9,584 bases of DNA. It comes from Bacillota bacterium. Lineage in GTDB: Bacteria; Bacillota; UBA4882; UBA10575. Location: the NCBI GenBank assembly GCA_012521315.1, contig JAAYMP010000226.1, positions 1 to 9,584 of the forward strand, read 5' to 3'. The notes beneath the pieces were generated by a model. The model worked only from the letters and a program-made list of their open reading frames with translations, ran no database searches and was not told the DNA's origin. How positions within the stretch are numbered: position 1 is the first letter of the stretch; every line of letters starts with the position of its first letter. The position numbers and the translations under genes are program-made. Positions 1-5,477 of the stretch are shown piece after piece.

Positions 1-1
1 G

Positions 2-405
2 AAACTATTCCCTTCTGCTGTCATTTACCTGGAAAGCGCTTTACAACACTATAATTATACAAACCGCATACCGGCAACGTGGCAACTAGCTGTGGATAAG
101 AACATTTCCAAACAGCAGTTTAAAATCAGTTATCCGCCGGTGACTCCGTTCTATATAAGTAGTAAATATCTTGAGATCGGAGTTTCAAATTACGAAATGA
201 ACGGCGTAAAAATCCGGATTTATAATAAGGAACGGACAATCTGTGATGTTTTGAGGTATGCAAACAAATTGGAGCGAGAGGTCTTTAATACGGCGATTTA
301 AAGATATATTAAAGATAAAGAAAAAATATCAGCAGACTGATGGAGTATGCAAAAAAATTGAGAGTAACGCAAAAGGTAAAATACTATTTTGGGGTGCGGT
401 TGTAG
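2..405 (+). pseudogene. AbiEi-type (type IV TA) antitoxin, 3' part, broken
   Basis: The plus frame is open from the window edge and encodes the C-terminal part of an AbiEi-like antitoxin/transcriptional regulator. Family hallmarks are the stretch around FPSAVIYLES, a PPVTPFYIS segment, and VKIRIYNKERTICDVLRY. The frame meets TAA at 299-301, where relatives would have a Lys codon (AAA). Past that stop the same frame reads RYIKDKEK, and then one A appears to be missing in the A-run at 321-326. After a one-base shift the expected tail (SRLMEYAKKLRVTQKV then YYFGVRL) reads on to TAG at 403-405. I infer two independent inactivating lesions: a nonsense change and a frameshift. In this family the antitoxin represses its operon and neutralises AbiEii. 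The stop overlaps the GTG of the next gene, the usual tight coupling of the pair. The 5' part lies outside the window. Family assignment is by recognised pattern, not by search. Confidence 0.75.
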
Positions 406-752
406 TGGCTGATTTGGGAGCCTCGGTTATTGCCAGATTAAAGAGGAGGGCGGATCAAGATGGGTTACAGTTACAGCTACTATTGAACCTGTTTTGTCAG
501 GAAGAATTTTTACGGAGAATACAAAAATCAAGATACTGTAATAATCTTATTCTGGAAGTCATCGCCGAGGACAAACAATATAATGGTATACGCGTCAATC
601 TTGTCGGATTGATCAATAAAACAAGAACACCGTTTAGTGTGGATTTTGGTATAGGTGATGTTGTTGTACCACCACCGAGAAAGAAGAAATTGCCAGTTTT
701 ATTTCCGGATTTCGAACAACCGGAGGTTTTTACCTATTCTCTGGAATATTAG
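405..752 (+). pseudogene. AbiEii-type nucleotidyltransferase toxin, internally deleted
   Basis: The frame starts at GTG 405, overlapping the antitoxin stop, and reads MADLGASVIARLKRRA, then a segment with LFCQEEFLRRIQ and NLILE. This is the N-terminus of AbiEii/AbiGii-type toxins. In the family NLIL is followed directly by KGG and then a DIDF-type metal-binding motif of the nucleotidyltransferase fold. Here NLILE jumps straight to VIAEDKQYNGIRVNL, then TRTPFSVDFGIGDVVVP and a segment ending EVFTYSLEY. So the catalytic Gly-Gly and Asp motifs are absent through an in-frame internal deletion of several tens of codons. The C-terminal half is also missing, because TAG at 750-752 falls where relatives continue. 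The remaining 115 residues compare with roughly 280-300 in intact members. An active toxin is very unlikely; this is a remnant of a type IV toxin-antitoxin or abortive-infection module. Confidence 0.75.
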
Positions 753-765
753 GAGGATTATAAAA

Positions 766-1168
766 ATGAAGTCGAGATAGTGTTTTTGTAATAGCAATAA
801 TAGGTTTTTTATTATGGAAGTTACCCGATATACATAATGCAATAAATAAAGAGCATGATTGGGTATTTTTTCAAAGGGTGGGCTCAATTGAATATTTCTA
901 TGATAAAAACTCAATAGGGAAAAGGATTTATCCTTTCAATACATATAAAGTCTTGATTAAGGCAATAGGAACCGAAGTAATAAATATATATGATGATGGC
1001 TTTGACAAGAAATATAAAAGGGTTCCGGTAAACAAAAACTATATAATTTGTTTTGATATAAAAAATTATACCTATTATTATATTACTACACCCTATATAA
1101 AAAATGATTTGAAAGGAACCTGGGAAGAGAAAATCTTTACGAATATTGTAAAAAGGTATATTGAATAG
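766..1168 (+). pseudogene. Small membrane-anchored protein, unknown function, frameshifted
   Basis: AGGAGG at 751-756 sits nine bases before ATG 766, but that frame closes at once (MKSR, then TAG at 778-780). One frame over, an open frame with no good start encodes SVFVIAIIGFLLWKLPDI (from 779), a plausible N-terminal membrane anchor. It continues through HDWVFFQRVGSIEYFYD and YKVLIKAIGTEVINIYD to a Lys/Tyr-rich end and TAG at 1166-1168. Joining the good ribosome binding site and ATG to this frame needs one surplus base to be skipped around 770-775. I infer a one-base insertion in a formerly intact gene of about 133 codons. The other option is a shorter product from GTG 878, which would lose the anchor and has no convincing ribosome binding site. 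I do not recognise the family. Composition is AT-rich, like the abiE remnants upstream. Confidence 0.5.
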
Positions 1169-1205
1169 TTGGTTGTTGTTCGTGAATAATTAACTTTCAA
1201 CCTTT

Positions 1206-1246
1206 ATCCTCGATCTGCCTCATCAGCACAGATCGAGGATTTTTTT
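1206..1246 (+). terminator. Strong rho-independent terminator
   Basis: Perfect 12-bp stem, arms 1206-1217 (ATCCTCGATCTG) and 1229-1240, with an 11-base loop and a run of seven T at 1240-1246. It separates the decayed AT-rich island from the metal operon promoter. Confidence 0.92.
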
Positions 1247-1333
1247 GTGGGGAAGAGCTATCGGGTCCGGAGCCTTTATTTTTTATTTTTTGTGGTAAAG
1301 GGAAAAATAAAAAAGGTAATTTCTTTAACCTTC

Positions 1334-1342
1334 TGGTATAAT
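1334..1342 (+). promoter_or_regulatory. Extended -10 promoter for the ric-ATPase operon
   Basis: TGGTATAAT at 1334-1342 is a consensus extended -10 (TG-N-TATAAT). No good -35 is seen 17 bases upstream. It lies 37 bases before the GTG of the first operon gene and after the terminator at 1206-1246. Confidence 0.6.
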
Positions 1343-1378
1343 GAGAGCGACATAAATGGAAAGAAAGAGGGGGAGAAC

Positions 1379-1681
1379 GTGGCAGAAGAATTATCATTTA
1401 CTCAAGTAAAAGCAAAGCATTTAAAAACATTAGAACAATATGTGCCGGTTGTCGCCCGTGTGCATGGGGGGAATCACCCGGAATTTCATGAAGTCCGTAA
1501 AATATTTGAAGCGATCAACAAAAAGCTGAAAGAAGCCGGTACCGATAGACCAGAATTAACCAGTGAGTTCCAACAATTAAGGAAAATTACGGACAATTAT
1601 ACCGTACCGGACGGTGTCTGTGAAAGCTATGCCGCGGTCTACAAAATGCTGGCCGAATTGGATGAGGCTTATTTAGCTTAA
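1379..1681 (+). CDS. ric: Short RIC-family (YtfE/ScdA-like) iron-sulfur repair protein
   Basis: Product is 100 residues from GTG 1379, chosen because a GAGGGGGAG purine run precedes it by a few bases. The segment VPVVARVHGGNHPEFHEV matches the pattern in ScdA/YtfE di-iron proteins (VARVHGENHPEL-type). ITDNYTVPDGVCESYAAVY followed by LAELDEAY matches the region just before their last iron-binding helix. In full-length RIC proteins this is followed by a helix with HxxxH and ENxLFP-type ligands, and the central helix also supplies His/Glu ligands. Both are absent here. The protein ends naturally after ELDEAYLA and nothing like the missing helix follows in any frame. Short proteins of this kind are annotated 'ric' in Firmicutes, but whether they bind a di-iron centre is doubtful. 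The gene is 39 bases upstream of the P-type ATPase and almost certainly co-transcribed with it, pointing to a role in iron or metal stress. Confidence 0.7.
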   Translation: MAEELSFTQVKAKHLKTLEQYVPVVARVHGGNHPEFHEVRKIFEAINKKLKEAGTDRPELTSEFQQLRKITDNYTVPDGVCESYAAVYKMLAELDEAYLA

Positions 1682-1720
1682 AGGGGTTTTTCCGGGAAAA
1701 GGAGGAAAAGAGGTGGCGAC

Positions 1721-3574
1721 ATGCAACGGTATATTCTAAGAAACAAAAACCGGATTACATTAACTAGTGGCCTTTTGATTGCCCTTGGTTTTGTTAGCCT
1801 GTGGACAATGGGCAATTCAGAGCTATTTGAATGGGCATTAATCATTGCTTCGATCTTCGGGGTCACGCCGATTGCCATTCAAGCCTATCAAGCCTTAAAA
1901 GTAAAAGTCGTCAGTATCGATGTTTTAGTCACCATTGCCGTTGTTGGCGCCTTTTTAATTAAGAACTTTGAAGAATCGGCCATTGTCACCTTCCTCTTCC
2001 TTTTCGGTGCTTTTTTAGAGCAGCGGACGTTAAATAAAACGCGCTCCGCCATTAAGGAATTGACCGAGATGGCGCCGGAAAGCGCTCTCAAACTAAGGGA
2101 AGACGGGGAGTTTGAAGAGGTGGAAGTAGACGAGGTTGCGGTCGGCGATGTCTTGCTGGTTAAAACCGGCGCCAAAGTACCCGTTGATGGTACAGTTATC
2201 TCCGGAGAAGGCAGTATTAACGAAGCAAGTATTACCGGGGAATCCATTCCCGTGGCGAAAGAAAAAGGGTCAAAGGTCTATGCCGGTACCATCTTAGATA
2301 ATGGAACACTCCAGATTGTCGCCGACCGGGTCGGGGAAGACACCACCTTTGGTAAAATCATTGAGCTGGTCGAGGAAGCTCAAGACTCAAAATCAGAAGC
2401 CGAGCGTTTTATCGATCGCTTCTCGAAATACTATACCCCGGCAGTTCTTGTCCTTTCCTTTATCGTTTGGGTAATCTCGAGAGATCCGGAACTAGCGATT
2501 ACCATTCTCGTTCTTGGCTGCCCGGGTGCTTTAGTTATCGGTGTTCCCGTCTCTAACGTGGCCGGGATCGGAAATGGCGCCCGTCATGGCGTCCTCCTCA
2601 AAGGCAGTGAAATAATCAGTGATTTTAGCAGGTTGGATACAATAGTATTTGATAAAACAGGGACCCTAACGGTCGGCAAGCCGGCGGTCGCCGAAACCGT
2701 GTACTATGGAGAAGATATTGATGAAGTCTTAGGATATTTGGCCAGTGTGGAAAGGGAATCGGATCATCCGCTGGCCAAAGCGGTTTTAGAAGAGATCGGC
2801 GAAACCAAATTCTCAACCGTGGAAGAGACCGAAGTGATTAAAGGAGGCGGCATCGTCGCCCGGGTCAATGGCCACCGCATCGCCATTGGTAATATCAGCT
2901 TGATGGAAAGGGAAAAGGTGGAGCTGGATGAGAAAGCCCGAGCGGATGTAGCGCGTTTCGAAAGGAACGGGAATTCATTGGTCTTAACGGCCGTTGATGG
3001 CCAGTTGAAAGTATTGATGGGTGTTCGTGACCGGATTCGTCCCGGGGTGAAAGCGGATCTACAGCGGCTAAAAAAATTGGGCGTAAAAAACCTTATTATG
3101 CTGTCCGGAGACAACCAGGGAACTGTTGATCTTGTCAGTCGGGAACTGGGCTTAACTGAAGCCCGTGGCAACATGTTACCCGAAGATAAAGCAGCCTATA
3201 TTCAGCAGTTAATTGAGGAAAAAGGCCAAATTGTGGCCTTTGTTGGCGACGGTGTTAATGACAGCCCTTCTCTGGCTTTGGCGAACATTGGGATTGCGAT
3301 GGGCAGTGGAACCGACGTCGCGATTGAAATCTCCGATGTGGTCTTAATGAATTCGGATTTTGGCCGCTTACCTCACGCCTTTGGGTTGACAAAAGCAATT
3401 GTGCGGAACATGAAACAAAACATTTTTATCGCGGTCGGTGTTGTCCTTGTCTTATTGTCCGGTCTCCTCTTTAGTGACTGGATGAATATGTCGATTGGGA
3501 TGTTGGTGCACGAAGGCAGTATCTTACTGGTAATCTTGAACGGAATGCGTCTTCTGCGGTACAAAATAAGATAA
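1721..3574 (+). CDS. P1B-type heavy-metal-transporting ATPase with CPG motif
   Basis: 617 residues from ATG 1721, preceded by GAGGTG at five bases. This is a cation-exporting P-type ATPase of the inner membrane. Motifs in order: membrane helices near residues 12-29, 36-56, 66-80 and 84-99; actuator TGES 172-175; helix pair 239-253 and about 258-275 holding CPG at 267-269; phosphorylation motif DKTGT 311-315; P1B marker SDHP 347-350; LSGDN 461-465; GDGVND 509-514; last helices near 568-584 and 590-612. There is no N-terminal metal-binding domain; the separate HMA protein at 3643 may fill that role. Two features are unusual. The metal-site motif is CPG, not the common CPC, CPH or SPC, and the last helix carries HEGS (597-600), a motif typical of P1B-4 pumps (Co/Fe type). 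I therefore leave the metal open, with ferrous iron or cobalt more likely than copper given HEGS and the ric neighbour. Confidence 0.93.
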   Translation: MQRYILRNKNRITLTSGLLIALGFVSLWTMGNSELFEWALIIASIFGVTPIAIQAYQALKVKVVSIDVLVTIAVVGAFLIKNFEESAIVTFLFLFGAFLEQRTLNKTRSAIKELTEMAPESALKLREDGEFEEVEVDEVAVGDVLLVKTGAKVPVDGTVISGEGSINEASITGESIPVAKEKGSKVYAGTILDNGTLQIVADRVGEDTTFGKIIELVEEAQDSKSEAERFIDRFSKYYTPAVLVLSFIVWVISRDPELAITILVLGCPGALVIGVPVSNVAGIGNGARHGVLLKGSEIISDFSRLDTIVFDKTGTLTVGKPAVAETVYYGEDIDEVLGYLASVERESDHPLAKAVLEEIGETKFSTVEETEVIKGGGIVARVNGHRIAIGNISLMEREKVELDEKARADVARFERNGNSLVLTAVDGQLKVLMGVRDRIRPGVKADLQRLKKLGVKNLIMLSGDNQGTVDLVSRELGLTEARGNMLPEDKAAYIQQLIEEKGQIVAFVGDGVNDSPSLALANIGIAMGSGTDVAIEISDVVLMNSDFGRLPHAFGLTKAIVRNMKQNIFIAVGVVLVLLSGLLFSDWMNMSIGMLVHEGSILLVILNGMRLLRYKIR

Positions 3575-3642
3575 CCCCTTAGCCGTTGGCGGTAAATAAT
3601 TGAACATCCTACCGTAGATGATAAAATAAAAGGAGTGATAAA

Positions 3643-3870
3643 ATGAAAAAAGCGACGATTCAATTGGAAACCCTAACTTGCCCCTCATGTATGCAAAAAA
3701 TTGACAATGCGGTAAAATCGCTGGATGGCGTGGATAAGGAAAGCGTAAATGTCTCCTTCAACGCGAGTAAAGTAAAGCTCGAATTTGATGAGGAAAAATT
3801 ATCAATCGGCCAGATTGAAAACGCCATTACTGCCCTAGGGTATGAAGTAATAAAATCGCAGGTAACTTGA
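3643..3870 (+). CDS. Heavy-metal-associated (HMA) domain protein, CopZ-like
   Basis: 75 residues from ATG 3643, with AAAGGAGTG as ribosome binding site. It is a single ferredoxin-like HMA domain: TLTCPSCMQKI places the metal-binding cysteines at 13 and 16 (CPSC), followed by a helix with AVKSLDGVD, a strand VNVSFNASKVKLEFD and the closing ALGYEV typical of the fold. It is probably a cytosolic metallochaperone that delivers metal to, or senses metal for, the ATPase encoded 68 bases upstream, which lacks its own HMA domain. The metal is unproven: the family binds Cu(I), but CPSC and this operon context are not classical copper. Its TGA stop overlaps the ATG of a rubrerythrin-like scrap (TGATG), so the C-terminal residues may have been affected by that junction. 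Confidence 0.9.
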   Translation: MKKATIQLETLTCPSCMQKIDNAVKSLDGVDKESVNVSFNASKVKLEFDEEKLSIGQIENAITALGYEVIKSQVT

Positions 3871-3989
3871 TGGAGGCATTTGCCGGGGAATCCCAGGCGA
3901 ACAGAAAGTACCTGGCCTATGTTATCCGCCTTTTGCCCGGGAATCGGAGGCGGCAGGAAACCGGGATATCAAAAAAGTTTTTAAAACCG

Positions 3990-4019
3990 TTGACAAAACA
4001 AAATTTAGTGTGCTATAAT
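3990..4019 (+). promoter_or_regulatory. Sigma-A promoter of the TetR-like gene
   Basis: TTGACA at 3990-3995 and TATAAT at 4014-4019, spacer 18, with TG at 4011-4012 giving an extended -10. The operator-like repeat starts three bases after the -10, at the expected transcription start. Confidence 0.85.
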
Positions 4020-4020
4020 T

Positions 4021-4035
4021 CTAACGAACGTTAAA
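4021..4035 (+). promoter_or_regulatory. Operator-like repeat, copy 1
   Basis: CTAACGAACGTTAAA with inverted half-sites TAACG/CGTTA (4022-4033). It lies just after the -10 of the TetR-like gene, where a bound repressor would block transcription. An identical 15-mer occurs at 4546-4560. The shape suits a TetR-family operator. Confidence 0.7.
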
Positions 4036-4050
4036 ACAAGGAGCTGCATT

Positions 4051-4476
4051 ATGGATTTTAGCGAGCGCCTCAAAGAAGTGGCGGTTGAGCATTTTAACAC
4101 TAATCTTATAAATAACCAGGCATCACTCTTGAAAATGGACAATGTCATTGATTTTTATACCAAATTTATCTACGGTTTGAACTCCTTGAGCAAGTATGAT
4201 AAACAGGTTTACCGGCTTGGGATCAAGGTTTACCTTTCCTTCGATGGTGACGAGGAACTAATGAACCTGATGGATGAGTGGGAAAAAAGTATACTGCCCA
4301 GGCACTGTGAGATTCTCGACCCTTATCTAGTGAATGTCGAGAAGAAAATAGTGGTAGTGAGGACGCTGGTGCATTTGTTAGAAACGATGATTGAAAACAT
4401 TATTGTAAAAAACCGCTATTTAGCTGAGGATGAAATAAGGGAAGAGATCTCAATTGTCTTAAAAAGCTGCGAATAG
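4051..4476 (+). CDS. TetR-effector-domain-like protein lacking a visible HTH
   Basis: 141 residues from ATG 4051, with AAGGAG as ribosome binding site. The sequence is all-alpha in appearance and looks like the ligand-binding and dimerisation part of TetR regulators: DNVIDFYTKFIYGL, then LSFDGDEELMNLMDEW, a VRTLVHLLETMIEN helix and a final EEISIVL helix. Intact TetR proteins are about 190-200 residues and begin with a helix-turn-helix of some 45 residues ending in a GTLYxYF-type motif. Nothing like that is present. The first residues (ERLKEVAVEHF) do resemble TetR helix 1, so the DNA-binding part may have been removed by an in-frame deletion. Family assignment is tentative. The promoter, operator and ribosome binding site are intact, which suggests it is expressed. 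The same operator precedes the next gene, so the two probably share control. Confidence 0.5.
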   Translation: MDFSERLKEVAVEHFNTNLINNQASLLKMDNVIDFYTKFIYGLNSLSKYDKQVYRLGIKVYLSFDGDEELMNLMDEWEKSILPRHCEILDPYLVNVEKKIVVVRTLVHLLETMIENIIVKNRYLAEDEIREEISIVLKSCE

Positions 4477-4510
4477 TTCATCTTAACCCAAAACCTTGAT
4501 GGATATAAAC

Positions 4511-4536
4511 CGGCACGAAACTGCCGATTTATCTTT
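4511..4536 (+). terminator. Weak possible terminator after the TetR-like gene
   Basis: A short hairpin CGGCA-cgaaac-TGCCG (4511-4526) is followed by a T-rich but interrupted stretch. The five-pair stem is weak, so it may only attenuate. Confidence 0.25.
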
Positions 4537-4545
4537 CCCCGTAAG

Positions 4546-4560
4546 CTAACGAACGTTAAA
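4546..4560 (+). promoter_or_regulatory. Operator-like repeat, copy 2
   Basis: Exact second copy of CTAACGAACGTTAAA, 29 bases before ATG 4589. No convincing -35/-10 pair is visible around it, so the promoter of the following gene is unresolved. Confidence 0.65.
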
Positions 4561-4588
4561 TTAATATGATTAAAAGGAGGAAAAAGTA

Positions 4589-5032
4589 ATGGAAATTGGC
4601 AAAAGGGTGGTCATTTTACAAAACACCTATGCGACCGCCATCGCGGAGGCTGTTAACATCTATGAGAAATTGGGGGTATTGGCGGCAATTGTGGAAAAAA
4701 GAAAAGAAAGGCAGGCACAGACGGCGCCCTATTTGAATCAGCAATTGGGTATTCAAAGTGTTGAAGACGTCTTCCTAACGCTTGCGGAGATCTATGGCTG
4801 CGCAAATTGGTCGGTGGAAAAAACAGAGGATGGTTATGTTGCGACAGCGACTTCATGTAAACTTTGTGCGTTGGCGAAGAAGATGGGCGGAGCGAATCCC
4901 TGTAATGGCTGGTGCCTTGATCCGATGATCGCAATGTTATCCGGCCTGGATAAAACCGAAGGCAAACACATAACGGTTGAAAGCACTTTAATGAACGATG
5001 ACTGCTGCAGAATTTCTGTTCGCCGTGAATAG
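4589..5032 (+). CDS. Cys-rich protein, possible ATC-hydrolase-like family
   Basis: 147 residues from ATG 4589, with a strong AAAAGGAGG ribosome binding site. The C-terminal half is rich in cysteines: C71, C90 and C93 (SCKLC), C105 and C109 (PCNGWC) and the pair C139-C140 (DDCC). The pattern of a Cys after an ATATS-like strand, a Cys pair around a WCLDP turn, and a closing TLMNDDCCRISVRR strand resembles L-2-amino-thiazoline-4-carboxylic acid hydrolase-like proteins. That resemblance is from memory and the exact function is not assigned. The clustered Cys could bind a metal or cofactor, or be catalytic. There are no membrane segments or signal peptide, so it should be cytosolic. It carries the same operator-like sequence as the TetR-like gene upstream, so it is the likely target of that regulatory circuit. 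Confidence 0.5.
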   Translation: MEIGKRVVILQNTYATAIAEAVNIYEKLGVLAAIVEKRKERQAQTAPYLNQQLGIQSVEDVFLTLAEIYGCANWSVEKTEDGYVATATSCKLCALAKKMGGANPCNGWCLDPMIAMLSGLDKTEGKHITVESTLMNDDCCRISVRRE

Positions 5033-5179
5033 CCATCTTTAATTGTTGCCTTTGATTTGGATGGATGCTGTCCTTTTGTCTCCTTTCGGCCGCCAAATCC
5101 CTGATTCTGGGGAACAATATCGGTCAAGCCTGTTGCTTTAGCGGGGGAAAGGCGACCAAATTGATCAGAGAGGGGGGTA
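5033..5179. other. Intergenic stretch with no recognised gene
   Basis: Open frames cross this stretch on both strands, but none has a start with a ribosome binding site or a recognisable product. A G-run/C-run inverted repeat at its right edge (about 5172-5188) could form a short hairpin, without a T-tract. It probably belongs to the decayed material that includes the remnant at 5180-5365. Confidence 0.4.
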
Positions 5180-5365
5180 TTATCCCCCTTCTCGTTCCTT
5201 TCCCGGTTGAAGCTGGGCGGCAACCTTTAAACGGGTTAACGCCCTTTGCAGGGGACCCTGTGCCCAGTTTGCCCGTGCATCCCAGGCGGCCAAGGCAGCC
5301 AGTCGTTCTTCGGCCTGGCGTTTGGCGGCCTTTTTATTTCCGGCGCGGGAAGTGGGGCCCGGATT
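5180..5365 (-). pseudogene. C-terminal remnant of an unidentified gene (minus strand)
   Basis: Reading right to left, an open frame of 61 codons ends in TAA at 5182-5180 and is closed at its upstream end by TAA at 5368-5366, with no start codon and no ribosome binding site. Its residues look protein-like: NKKAAKRQAEERLAALAAWD, then ANWAQGPLQRALTRLKVAAQ. This is an Ala/Lys/Arg/Glu-rich amphipathic stretch with two Trp, like the tail of a helical protein. I do not recognise the family. The composition is more GC-rich than the neighbours at 4051-5032. It is most simply the 3' end of a gene whose front has been lost, but a chance open frame in GC-rich DNA is possible. Confidence 0.3.
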
Positions 5366-5394
5366 TTATGACTGTTGTTTTATAAAAAAAGTTA

Positions 5395-5422
5395 TTGACA
5401 TATGTCGCAAATAGGATATAAT
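5395..5422 (+). promoter_or_regulatory. Promoter of the DUF5320 gene
   Basis: TTGACA at 5395-5400 and TATAAT at 5417-5422, spacer 16. A second TATAAT overlaps at 5422-5427. The -35 is itself the left part of a TTGACATATGTC operator-like site. Confidence 0.85.
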
Positions 5423-5440
5423 ATAATTGACATATGTCAA
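5395..5440 (+). promoter_or_regulatory. Tandem palindromic operator sites TTGACATATGTC
   Basis: Two copies of TTGACATATGTC, at 5395-5406 and 5427-5438, centres 32 bases apart (about three helical turns). They lie on either side of the -10. The second extends to a perfect 16-base palindrome, ATTGACATATGTCAAT (5426-5441). The form TTGAC-N4-GTCAA is like the sites of CRP/FNR-family regulators. The first overlaps the -35 and the second the start site, so repression is the simplest reading. Confidence 0.75.
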
Positions 5441-5477
5441 TAACGTTGGGTAAGTAGCATTACAAAGGAGGGATATG

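Larger units (their letters stand above)
3861..4035 (+). pseudogene. Rubrerythrin N-terminal remnant
   Basis: One frame off the HMA gene, bases 3861-3920 encode GNLMEAFAGESQANRKYLAY. This is nearly the consensus first helix of rubrerythrin-type ferritin-like proteins (NLMEAFAGESQA-N-KYLAFA), including the Glu that binds the di-iron site. Resemblance stops after LAY at 3920: the frame continues to TAA 4033-4035 with unrelated residues and runs through the promoter of the next gene. The match starts upstream of ATG 3870, so it is better explained as a fragment joined here by deletion than as a small gene. The rest of a rubrerythrin (second helix pair, rubredoxin domain) is not in the window. 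Peroxide-reducing rubrerythrins are typical of anaerobes. Confidence 0.65.

Noticed and set aside
3600..3627. TTGAAC/TAAAAT promoter-like pair before the HMA gene
   Set aside because: The transcription start would fall inside the ribosome binding site at about 3630-3637, and the gene is better explained as part of the ATPase operon.
4653..5223. Two overlapping minus-strand frames opposite the Cys-rich gene
   Set aside because: They are low-complexity antisense of a gene with a strong ribosome binding site and operator.
5065..5385. Plus-strand open frame of 106 codons in the 5033-5390 gap
   Set aside because: No ribosome binding site before its start and no recognisable sequence; the opposite strand carries the more protein-like remnant.
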